Assembly (NCBI GenBank): GCA_019096065.1
Contig: JAGUCH010000002.1
Location: 12,846,501 to 12,910,500 of the forward strand
Length of the DNA stretch: 64,000 nt
DNA from: Paracyclopina nana
Lineage: Eukaryota; Arthropoda; Copepoda; Cyclopoida; Cyclopettidae
Reading direction: 5' to 3'
The notes under the pieces were generated by a model that saw nothing but the letters and a program-made list of their open reading frames with translations, ran no database searches and was not told the DNA's origin. Position 1 is the first letter of the stretch, and each line of letters begins with the position of its first letter. A program made the translations under genes and the position numbers. Shown piece after piece: positions 55,180-64,000 of this stretch.

Positions 55180-58156
55180 CTTTAACAGCTCCTGACTGTA
55201 AGCCACAAGCAATCCTGATACAAGGTTTCGGATTCGAAAATCAGTTTTTTGGCCCAAACCCCTTGCAATAGTGTGAAAAGTTGGAAAATTAAGTTTCATG
55301 ACCACTGGACCACTCTAGGGTGGTCAAGTGGTGCGGTAAGCAAAATGCTGTTTAGATTAAGGCAAAAATGAATGGGGGCCTAGCTGGAGGTGTGGGTATG
55401 GCCAGAAATCAACTATACCCTAATTATCTAGGCCCTGGGGGTGTCTCTAGGTGTCAGGGAAAAAAATTTGAAAAACGTAAACAAACTAGTTGAAAAATGG
55501 CCAAAATTCACTTTTTCGGACCCTACTTTGAGGGCATTTTCCTCCCATGTCAGTGGATGGATTTTTGATTTTTCAACTCTGGATGAAAGTCAAAGATTGG
55601 AACTGTCATTACAAAAAAGAAAATTCATTATATGTCTGCAGATGGAGCTCCTGGAGCGATTCAAAAATACACATTTTTTACAAAAATGACTTTACAGTAA
55701 AACATATAAAACTGACAAGCGGAAGTGAAGTCAAATACAAACATTTTTTTATCATCACAAACATGTCAGTGCACACCCAGAGGCTTCTCCCAAACAAAAA
55801 AATTCAGGATATATAGGCCCTGCCCCTGGCCAGGAGCCTGGGCGGTCCCATTTATTCTCTGCTGTAACAGCTACATAGGCCAACAGGGAGCCCCTGGCTC
55901 CCATGTCAGTGGATGAAAGTGCCCTTTTTCAGCCTCCTGAGGTCTGTGCTGACCTGGAGGCTTGGTCCAAGCAAAAAAATTCAGGGTACATTGGCCCTGG
56001 CCAGGAGCCAGGGCGGTACCGGTTATACTCTGCTGCAGCAGCTACATAGGCCAACAGGTAGCCCCTGGCTCCCATGTCAGTGGATGAAAGTGTCCTTTTT
56101 CAGCCTCCTGAGGTCTGTGCTGGCCTGGAGGCTTGGTCCAAATAAAAAAATTCAGGGTACATTGGCCCTGGCCTGGAGCCTGGGCGGTACCGGTTATACA
56201 CTCTGCTGCAGCAGCTACATAGGCCAACAGGGAGCCCCTGGCTCCCATGTCAGTGGATGAAAGTGCCCTTTTTCAGCCTCCTGAGGTCTGTGCTGACCTG
56301 GAGGCTTGGTCCAAGCAAAAAAATTCAGGGTACATTGGCCCTGGCCAGGAGCCAGGGCGGTACCGGTTATACTCTGCTGCAGCAGCTACATAGGCCAACA
56401 GGGAGCCCCTGGCTCCCATGTCAGTGGATGAAAGTGCCCTTTTTCAGCCTCCTGAGGTCTGTGCTGACCTGGAGGCTTGGTCCAAGCAAAAAAATTCTGA
56501 ATTTTGTTGCTTGGACCAAGCCTCCAGGTCAGCACAGACCTCAGGAGGCCAAAAAAGGACACTTTCATCCACTGACATGGGAGCCAGGGGCTACCTGTTG
56601 GCCAATGAAGCTGCTGCAGTAGAGCATAACCGGTACCGCCCTGGCTCCAGGCCAGGGCCTATCTACCCTGAATTTTGTTGCTTGGACCAAGCCTCCAGGT
56701 CAGCACAGACCTCAGGAGGCCAAAAAAGGACACTTTCATCCACTGACATGGGAGCCAGGGGCTACCTGTTGGCCAATGAAGCTGCTGCAGTAGAGCATAA
56801 CCGGTACCGCCCTGGCTCCAGGCCAGGGCCTATCTACCCTGAATTTTTTTGCTTGGACCAAGCCTCCAGGTCAGCACAGACCTCAGGAGGCTGAAAAAGG
56901 GCACTTTCATCCACTGACATGGGAGCCAGGGGCTCCCTGTTGGCCTATGTAGCTGCTGCAGCAGAGCATAACCAGTACCGCCCTGGCTCCTGGCCAGGGC
57001 CAATGTACCCTGAATTTTTTTGCTTGGACCAAGCCTCCAGGTCAGCACAGACCTCAGGAGGCTGAAAAAGGGCACTTTCATCCACTGACATGGGAGCCAG
57101 GGGCTCCCTGTTGGCCTATGTAGCTGCTGCAGCAGAGCATAACCAGTACCGCCCTGGCTCCTGGCCAGGGCCAATGTACCCTGATTTTTTTTGCTTGGAC
57201 CAAGCCTCCAGGTCAGCACAGACCTCAGGAGGCCAAAAAAGGACACTTTCATCCACTGACATGGGAGCCAGGGGCTACCTGTTGGCCTATGAAGCTGCTG
57301 CAGTAGAGCATAACCGGTACCGCCCTGGCTCCTGGCCAGGGCCAATGTACCCTGAATTTTTTTGATTGGCCCAAGCCTCAAGGTCAGCACAGACCTCAGG
57401 AGGCCAAAAAAGGACACTTTCATCCACTGACATGGGAGCCAAGGGCTCCCTGTTGGCCTATGTAGCTGTTACAGCAGAGAATAAATGGGACCGCCCAGGC
57501 TCCTGGCCAGGGGCAGGGCCTATATATCCTGAATTTTTTTGTTTGGGAGAAGCCTCTGGGTGTGCACTGACATGTTTGTGATGATAAAAAAATGTTTGTA
57601 TTTGACTTCACTTCCGCTTGTCAGTTTTATATGTTTTACTGTAAAGTCATTTTTGTAAAAAATGTGTATTTTTGAATCGCTCCAGGAGCTCCATCTGCAG
57701 ACATATAATGAATTTTCTTTTTTGTAATGACAGTTCCAATCTTTGACTTTCATCCAGAGTTGAAAAATCAAAAATCCATCCACTGACATGGGAGGAAAAT
57801 GCCCTCAAAGTAGGGTCCGAAAAAGTGAATTTTGGCCATTTTTCAACTAGTTTGTTTACGTTTTTCAAATTTTTTTCCCTGACACCTAGAGACACCCCCA
57901 GGGCCTAGATAATTAGGGTATAGTTGATTTCTGGCCATACCCACACCTCCAGCTAGGCCCCCATTCATTTTTGCCTTAATCTAAACAGCATTTTGCTTAC
58001 CGCACCACTTGACCACCCTAGAGTGGTCCAGTGGTCATGAAACTTAATTTTCCAACTTTTCACACTATTGCAAGGGGTTTGGGCCAAAAAACTGATTTTC
58101 GAATCCGAAACCTTGTATCAGGATTGCTTGTGGCTTACAGTCAGGAGCTGTTAAAG
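55180..58156. mobile_element. 2977-bp near-perfect palindrome (foldback-type element)
   Basis: Positions x and 113336-x are complementary from the outer ends inwards without any indel for at least 730 bp per arm; I noticed one substitution. The outermost bases are CTTTAACAGCTCCTGACTG, so each end lies at a TTAA that may be the target site. The interior is a 171-bp tandem array in two opposing blocks. Identical open frames appear in both arms (for example 55441-55689 and 57647-57895), but they have no recognisable domain. No transposase is encoded, so it would be a non-autonomous foldback element. Segmental inverted duplication or an assembly fold-back artefact are the alternatives. Confidence 0.85.
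55911..57425. repeat. 171-bp tandem repeat array, 4 forward + 6 reverse units
   Basis: The unit start GGATGAAAGT occurs at 55911, 56082, 56255 and 56426. Its inverse ACTTTCATCC occurs at 56561, 56732, 56903, 57074, 57245 and 57416. Spacing is 171 bp (once 173). The switch point lies near 56497, where AAAAAAATTC meets TGAATTTTGT. Two unit variants exist (CTTTTTCAGCC and CCTTTTTTGGCC, read forward), distributed in runs, which points to local unit duplication. Since 171 is 57 codons, open frames run through the array by chance; no protein is proposed. Confidence 0.9.
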
Positions 58157-58359
58157 GCTACAGTAAAATGGAAAGACTGGGAATGTAGTTTATCTGGTCC
58201 ACTCTAGAGGGGAACATGGAGAAGACTATGTACCGAGAACTAATCGCAAAACTTAAGAACTTAACTTAATATTTACTCAACTGACATAGTTTATAAAATA
58301 AGCTCAACCTTCGTTGTTTTAACTATTTGAAGTACTTTTTTTCTGTCCGTGTTTTTCAT

Positions 58360-58510
58360 CTGAAGTTTACTCCATGTCCGTGTTATTTGAATTCAGATTT
58401 GACGGAATCACGCCGAGGTGTGATTTTAATTATAGGTGTGAAGTGGGATGAAATGATGCTATTTCCGTACTTTCCGCCAGGACGTATTTCCGTGTTTCTT
58501 TGCCACCGAA
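58360..58510 (-). repeat. dispersed repeat family C, right copy
   Basis: Inverted, diverged counterpart of 54660-54790, with AATTAAAATCACACCTCGG and GATTCCGTCAAAT on the minus strand. Confidence 0.55.
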
Positions 58511-58625
58511 GAAGCAGAGATATCGAGCATCAAAGTGAAAATCTTTTCAAAAATTATTTTTTAATAATTATTCTTATTGACAAATTGCAGTGGTCAAGAT
58601 AGCAACCAAAATACCACATGTGTGT

Positions 58626-59393
58626 GGTATTAAGATCGAATTTAGGGGGGATTTTAAAGCCAAATTGATAAGGGATTTTAAAGTCAAATCACCTGGATTT
58701 TAAGATCGAACTGAAATTGATACTGGGTAATAAGATCGAACGGGAAAACAAAAAATGAACCTCTACCTGGATTTCAAAGTCGAAACATCTTGATTTTAGA
58801 GTTGAACCCAATTGATTTTAAGGGAAGCCTTCGCAGAATTTTCAATAACCACTCTAGCGGCACCAAGAGCTTTTTGAAAATCTTATGGACCATCTTGAGG
58901 GGCTACCCCTAGATAGTCACCATGCCAAAGGGTTTTGCCCTTGGGTCCCTGGGAGGGGAGATATTGGCCCTCTAAGTTTTGGGAAATTCTTATGAAGTAA
59001 AACTTTGGACCCCTCTCACAGCCATTTGAAGCAACTTTTATTTACCCATTTTTTGGCCATTGTTAGGCCCCCTAAGGGTGTTTTTGGAAATGGGATAGTT
59101 TTTATGCTACATAATTCATTTTTCACCTCTGAAAATTATACTATTATAATTATTGGCTGTGGCAAGCAACTTTTATTTTTACTTAGATGAGGTTTGACTA
59201 CTTTCTGGTGATTCGATCTTAAAATCCAGGTAAAGTTTGGTGTTGTAATTCACCGTTTGATCTTATTACCCTGAGACTCAAAATCCATCGGACTTAATAC
59301 CCTACTCTTTCGACTTTAATACCCAGTCTCTAAAAAAGCTTCGACTTTATAATCCTATGTTGATTTCGATCTTAAAATTTCGATCTTATTACC
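58626..59393. mobile_element. inverted-repeat element with TTTTAAGATCGAA subterminal motifs
   Basis: The ends GGTATTAAGATCGAA (58626) and TTCGATCTTATTACC (59379) are inverted with one mismatch. Both subterminal zones carry repeated GGATTTTAAGATCGAA or GGATTTTAAAGTCAAA motifs and their inverses. The centre (58825-59100) is dispersed repeat family B, including the site at 59073-59075 that corresponds to the unoccupied MITE target. Its architecture parallels 48806-49401, and both are followed by a CCCCGATAC or CCCGATAC tract. Confidence 0.65.
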
Positions 59394-60204
59394 GTTCCCC
59401 GATACGACCACAAGTAAAGAGCAAAGCCTGCGTCATCACTGTTATATTGGCGAGAACACCAAAAAGTGACGCTTAAAAAAAGGCATATTTAGCAATATTT
59501 TAGACCAAAAATTGATTAAGTAAAGTAGTTGTGTACCTAAAAGTATCAATATTTCTCTACCAGTAACCGCAAATCCCAGGTAGGCTTTCAATTTCCAAAT
59601 ACTTCTCAGCTTTTTCTCGCACCAGGGATTATTTTTTCCCGGGAAAAAAAAGTGTCACCCGGCCAATTCGCTACTAAACTAAAAAAAGTTCGTAAAATTG
59701 TTTGCTTACGGCCGTCAACCAATAAGAAAAGGTGCAAAATCAAGCCAAATTGTCAAATATTTCCTCCAATATTTGCAAAGAGGCTAAAGATCATTAGTTT
59801 TCTTAGCGTCTGCGAGCTGCATTAATTGCTGAATGCCTGAATATTAGTGATGGAACGAGAAAAGGAAAATTTGGCCAAACTGCTTAATAATCAAATATGG
59901 CTAAATTTGCTAATATTTTTGCAAACCAACTTGTGAATGGCTCTTGACTGTTATCATCTTGTATGATAGTTTTCTAATACATTAATTCTCGCTAAAATGT
60001 AATAAAAATCCAGTTAACAATGCAGAATATGCAGCAATGCTTGAAACTCGAAGTAACTCGGATTTTGAAAATTCGTTCCATCACTACTAAACATCTTTCT
60101 GACGTCACACTGACTTGCATAGTAGCGCGTCGAATTTTTAGGTCGCGATAATCTTGGAATTTCAAGCTACCAAGGATTTGCGTTTATTGGTAGAGAAAAA
60201 TGAA
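59394..60204. other. intergenic, no gene recognised
   Basis: AT-rich, with no open frame of note. Confidence 0.45.
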
Positions 60205-60372
60205 TCCCTACCACCCTCAGCAAAAGTTAGGCCCCGCGAAAAATCCCTGAGAGGTCGCACATTTTTCATTTCCTCGCTACGCTCGGATGAAAAATAGTAG
60301 CTCGGTTCTCAAGTCTTTCCCGACCTCTCAGGGATTTTTCTTGGGGCCTAACTTTTGCTGAGGGGGTAGGGA
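60205..60372. repeat. nested hairpin element
   Basis: 60205-60257 and 60321-60372 are inverted repeats of about 52 bp with three or four mismatches (CCCTCAGCAAAAGTTAGGCC, AAAAATCCCTGAGAGGTCG). The 63-bp loop contains a second hairpin, ATTTTTCAT...ATGAAAAAT, around CTCGCTACGCTCGG. No target duplication was identified. Confidence 0.75.
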
Positions 60373-61415
60373 ACTATTATTCCTGGTGAAAGGCAATAAT
60401 TATGTGAAATCACGTTTCTTTAGCGGGCGAATTCGCTCCTTTCTCCAAAAGCTGCTGAAAAAACAGCACTGCATTTCAAAATAAAATTGCCAAATATTTA
60501 GGCATAGAAAGGAACATATTGATGATGATGCGTGCTGGCTCTGAATAGTGCTCTGGTGATAAATCTTGTCATTAAATTTATTGTTATATAGTACAGAGAA
60601 CAATAGCATTGTAGCAGCAGTAATAGTGAGATGATGACGCTTATTCCTGTTTCATAGGTTTGATATGAATGAGGGTTCTCCGCTAAGAATCACGGAGTGA
60701 TATAGAATATAGTAGTATGTGCGTTGCAATTGTAAGTAGCTGGCGGTATTCATTTTTTGGCATAAAACAAGAAGCAAGTCGTCACTCGCACCATAATAAT
60801 AATGAGGGGGGGCCTTTGTATATAATATACGTAGTTCCGAGGAGGTTACGCTAAGTAAAACTTAGTAATATCTGCTTTTTCTTGCTTGCTGCAGTGGTAT
60901 TTCACACAGTGGTTCTTTTTCTTTTAGAGAGAGAATGGTTGCTGGTAGCAGTGGTAAACAGTTGTTGTTGCTGTGCTCTGTACAAATTAAAATTGCCGCT
61001 CATCACTATACAGATAACGCTATTTTCTTGGAAGATGTGATGGCGATTTTTTGCTAATATTTTATAATAATAAGGATAAGAAAGGATTAAAAGAGAGGAG
61101 TCGAAATGAAACGTCATTTTCCATCATAAAAATTGAATTGCGAAGCTTAATAACGAGATCAATCTTAGGCTGCCCACTCACTCACTCAATAGTAGAAGTA
61201 GTAGTAGGGTTATCATATACCATAGGGGGAGGTAAGAAATCCTTCAACAATCGATGATGATGATGATGAAAAAGATCATGATCCCGCGAAAGGAGAGCAC
61301 ACACTTGGAATTATTCAACTATGCTTTTGCTGGAGGAGGTGGCGGCGGCCCTGAAATGCATCACTGGGTCTTTGTGGTATTCACACTGCATCTGGTTAAG
61401 TATCTTGGGCTGTTG
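60373..61415. other. 3' flank of the E-protein gene
   Basis: Probably the 3' UTR and downstream region of the minus-strand bHLH gene. AATAAA on that strand occurs near 60575. Open frames here are short and unsupported. A (GAT)n/(ATG)n run lies near 61254-61268. Confidence 0.4.
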
Positions 61416-62834
61416 CTACACCTGAGCCTGCGAGTGAGGCGGGGGCGGAGGGTACAGGTGGAGGCCCCCGGACCCGCCCGCTCCCCCTCCTTGCTGGGAG
61501 GTCGAGGGAGGGAAGCCCATGGCTGAGGCTGCCACGGGGTCGGCCGAGGGCGGGCCAAGGCCGCTACCGTCAGCCTTCTCCTCCTCTCGACGCTTGAGGC
61601 AAGCCACCTTGGGATTGAGGTTCCTCTCGCGCACTTGCTGCTCTAAGTTCATGATCACCTCCACGGCCATGTTGAGGATGCCCAGCTTTGTTTGGGGCTT
61701 GTCCGACTGCAGGTGGGACATGCAGATTCGGCCGAGCTCCTTGAGCGCCTCGTTGATGTCGCGAATTCGGATTCGTTCGCGTGCGTTGTTGGCTGACCGC
61801 CGCTCCTTTTCCCGGATCATCTTCACTTCAGGTGGGAGAGTGTCGTCATCTTCACTCAGCTTGCGGGCCCGTTTGCCCCGTTTCGAGCCACCGTCGCTGG
61901 AGGTCGGCTTAAAGTCATCACTCAGCTCCGAGCCGGAGACGGAGCCCGCGGTGGCCACTGCGGCCGATTTCCGCTTTTTGCCCCCGCTAGAGGCCGGAGG
62001 CGGAGAGGCTGCATCTGATTGGTGAGGGACCTGGTAAGCGGTAGCGTCCGAGGACAACTCGTCGAGGCTGTAGCTACCGTTGGCCCCGGCCGAGGCCACA
62101 GCACTGGCTGACATGGGTGGCAGACCCTGGAAGTCCACGTGATTCCTAAGCACATTGATGGCGTCGTCCAAGTTGTTCAGGCCGGGTTGGCCGCTCGCTC
62201 GGCCTCCAGCGGTGGTGTAGGGAGTGGGTGAGGCGACGGGAGGGGTCCCGGGGGTGGAACAATAAGCACTGGCAGCCACATCACCCGAGGCCCCCGACGC
62301 CGCTGCGCCTGCCCCGTAGAGCATACTGTCGAGGTGGCCCGCCACTGCAGCCGCGGCCGAGGCTGGGGGAGGTCCTCCCGCGAACTGGCCGTACGACCCA
62401 TAGCTTTGCCAGTCTGCGGGCGCCCCATGTTCAGGCTGAAGGCCGAAGTAGGAGTCTTGATTGGCTTGACCCGACCCGGCCTGTTGGTAACTTGGTAGCC
62501 TCGTGGCTCCTCCACTTTGAACGAACTCGTCGCCGTACCACACAGCGGCCTCGGCGTCCTTTTCGACTTTGCCCACGACGCCTCGCGGAGCACGAGGATT
62601 GGCACCAAATGGGAAGTATGGCGGTTCGGAGCCTGCAAAGCCCTCGGGGGTGGCGCCCGCGGGAGCCGAGGGGAACCCGAATTGAGCGCTGTCCATCTCG
62701 GCGCCCGATGTGACAGGAGGGAAGCCTGCCCCAGCAACGGAAGCGGCCTGTTCCTTGGTACCGATCTTGTTGAAGCTGTTTTGGAACACTTGGTATATCC
62801 TCATGGGATCGTCATCGGGCCTCCCCGAGTCCAT
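61416..62834 (-). CDS. class I bHLH (E protein), Daughterless/TCF-type transcription factor
   Basis: One uninterrupted exon of 472 residues. The N-terminus ([20 protein letters not shown]) is followed by Ala/Gly/Ser/Pro-rich activation regions. [14 protein letters not shown] (about 225-238) corresponds to activation domain 2 of E proteins. A nuclear-localisation-like [10 protein letters not shown] precedes the bHLH domain (about 340-395: [20 protein letters not shown], then [20 protein letters not shown]). After it come [20 protein letters not shown], the conserved E-protein C-terminal extension. The Asn, Glu and Arg residues that contact the E-box are present. E proteins form heterodimers with tissue-specific bHLH factors in neurogenesis, myogenesis and sex determination. 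In other animals the coding region is split by introns, so the single exon is unusual. The orthologue would be da, but I leave the symbol blank because duplicates may exist. Confidence 0.93.
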   Translation of the reverse strand: MDSGRPDDDPMRIYQVFQNSFNKIGTKEQAASVAGAGFPPVTSGAEMDSAQFGFPSAPAGATPEGFAGSEPPYFPFGANPRAPRGVVGKVEKDAEAAVWYGDEFVQSGGATRLPSYQQAGSGQANQDSYFGLQPEHGAPADWQSYGSYGQFAGGPPPASAAAAVAGHLDSMLYGAGAAASGASGDVAASAYCSTPGTPPVASPTPYTTAGGRASGQPGLNNLDDAINVLRNHVDFQGLPPMSASAVASAGANGSYSLDELSSDATAYQVPHQSDAASPPPASSGGKKRKSAAVATAGSVSGSELSDDFKPTSSDGGSKRGKRARKLSEDDDTLPPEVKMIREKERRSANNARERIRIRDINEALKELGRICMSHLQSDKPQTKLGILNMAVEVIMNLEQQVRERNLNPKVACLKRREEEKADGSGLGPPSADPVAASAMGFPPSTSQQGGGAGGSGGLHLYPPPPPHSQAQV

Positions 62835-64000
62835 GATGGTGGGCTCAGTCAGTCAGTCTACTCTATGAATGAGACACTCCAGCGTGCAACCTGAAATACG
62901 TTAGAAAATCAGTATCACTCTGCTGAACTTTCTTTCTGGCAATTAAAAGATGCACTTATTACTACATGCCACCCCTCTGGTGAGTGAGAATGCAATGAAA
63001 ATGTGCACAAACCGCTCGAAGGCCCGCAAATATAATTAGCTTGCTTTTTGTCTCGTGGCTGCTGATGCTGCCAAATGGCATTATTATTAGGATCATCTTC
63101 ATATACAGTATGCTATATTTTATGTCTGATGATGGCAGCGGGTTGCACTGGGAACATGAGGCGTTGGCGCTGAAACAGTTTACACGCACCATTGGCGCAT
63201 CGCCAGACCCGCAGCCAGAGACGAAAACGAGGGAAGAACAGATCATCATCAGGAAGGAGGAGGGAGGAAGAAACCATTAAAAACTCAGCCAATAAAAGGG
63301 AGAATCCGTTACCGACGTCGTCGTTGCAATTACTGTTGACATACAGAGCTTGGACTCGCGACAGATGGTGTCGTCGTTCTTCGTGGCAAATTTCTCAAAT
63401 GACGTCCTGGAGGCATATTTACGAGCCTCTGCGGAAAAAAAGCGAGCTTAATTGATTGGAAATTCTCATGAGAACGCGATTACTATGCATCTAGAGGAAT
63501 TTCTCGCCACAGCAGCGATAGAAGCAGCAGTTGTTGCGCTACTACATACGACAGACGACTAATCACCAAGCAAAAGAAGAGAAGGCTGAATGGCACCAAA
63601 AGGCGGAGTCGACTTGAAAAATCATGCCTTGATTGACGTCGCGCGCACTGCGCTCGCTGATCCTACCTATTTTGGTAGTTTGGTAGCACGACACCCTCTT
63701 CTAGGCACAACAGATGTGTGATTGAGAAGATCATTTTCTCCCAGCAGCAGCAGCAGCCGTCCAGCCCTACGTGGTTCTTCCCGGCCGGGAAAAACACGGT
63801 GCCAGGCAAAAGCCGCAATTATGGCCCAAATCAAGAAGAAAAGCACGCTGCGATCGATCAGGGAAAGGCCGAGACAACGATCGTGGTTGCCTTGTCAGAT
63901 GGCCTGAATTAATGAATAAACGCTTGCTGTGCATGCAAACGAGAACAACGACCTAATGATAGCGGCATGATTTGTCTTTGCCACGAACAGACAGCGACCG
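62835..64000. promoter_or_regulatory. upstream region of the E-protein gene
   Basis: Probably contains the promoter and 5' UTR of the minus-strand bHLH gene. It is less AT-rich than other intergenic DNA and holds CAG-repeat-like runs (63741-63756) and a TGACGTC (CRE-like) motif at about 63635. Open frames on both strands are short and show no domain. Confidence 0.35.

Noticed and set aside
55441-55689. 82-codon open frame repeated identically in both arms of the palindrome (also 57647-57895)
   Set aside because: Identity in both arms follows from the palindrome itself. It has no domain, and the frame is short.
55913-57423. Series of 60-200-codon open frames through the 171-bp array
   Set aside because: 171 is divisible by three, so any stop-free frame of the unit repeats indefinitely. 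Frames on both strands are equally long.
1-64000. CRISPR arrays, operons, bacterial-style promoters
   Set aside because: The window is eukaryotic; no spaced short direct repeats of CRISPR type were seen.

Overview
This is nuclear DNA of an animal, most likely a protostome and probably an arthropod. The genes have spliceosomal introns (55 bp to about 1.9 kb, most 55-140 bp). One gene is a clear orthologue of IR25a, the protostome chemosensory co-receptor. Another is a Daughterless-type E protein, and a BEL/Pao retrotransposon is present. The species cannot be named from the sequence. All exon boundaries below are my own reading of GT/AG sites, chosen so that reading frames join; none is backed by transcripts. 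Layout: 1-2.9 kb is a nest of dispersed, inverted and MITE-type repeats. 4.4-9.2 kb is a compact cluster of four small genes: an SLC46-like transporter (-), a previously unrecognised 101-residue CaaX-tailed protein (-), a secreted DUF2891 protein of bacterial type (+, with an apparent frameshift near its 3' end), and a KLKDH-repeat protein (-). 11.26-21.68 kb is a complete BEL/Pao LTR retrotransposon on the minus strand, with near-identical LTRs, a CTTTC target-site duplication, gag spread over three frames, an intact-looking pol, and an extra non-env ORF after pol. 24.8-28.0 kb holds Ir25a (-). 31.7-36.6 kb holds a 12-exon Na+/H+ exchanger (+). 36.6-41.7 kb is repeat-bearing intergenic DNA. 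41.8-46.5 kb holds an ABCC1/MRP-type transporter with one tiny intron (+). 46.9-53.6 kb holds a FAM184-like coiled-coil gene (+). 55.18-58.16 kb is a 3-kb near-perfect palindrome bounded by TTAA, whose core is a 171-bp tandem array that switches orientation. 58.6-60.4 kb carries more palindromic repeats. 61.4-62.8 kb holds an intronless daughterless-type bHLH gene (-). The host genes do not form an operon or a single pathway. Three are membrane transport or receptor proteins (SLC46-like, Na+/H+ exchanger, ABCC); IR25a is a ligand-gated channel subunit; FAM184-like and the KLKDH-repeat protein look structural or cytoskeletal; the E protein is a transcription factor. The most unusual items are the 171-bp inverted-array palindrome, the DUF2891 gene in an animal, the retrotransposon leader carrying two antisense tRNA-Tyr 5' halves, its extra 3' ORF, and a Harbinger-like MITE family for which the window itself contains an empty site.
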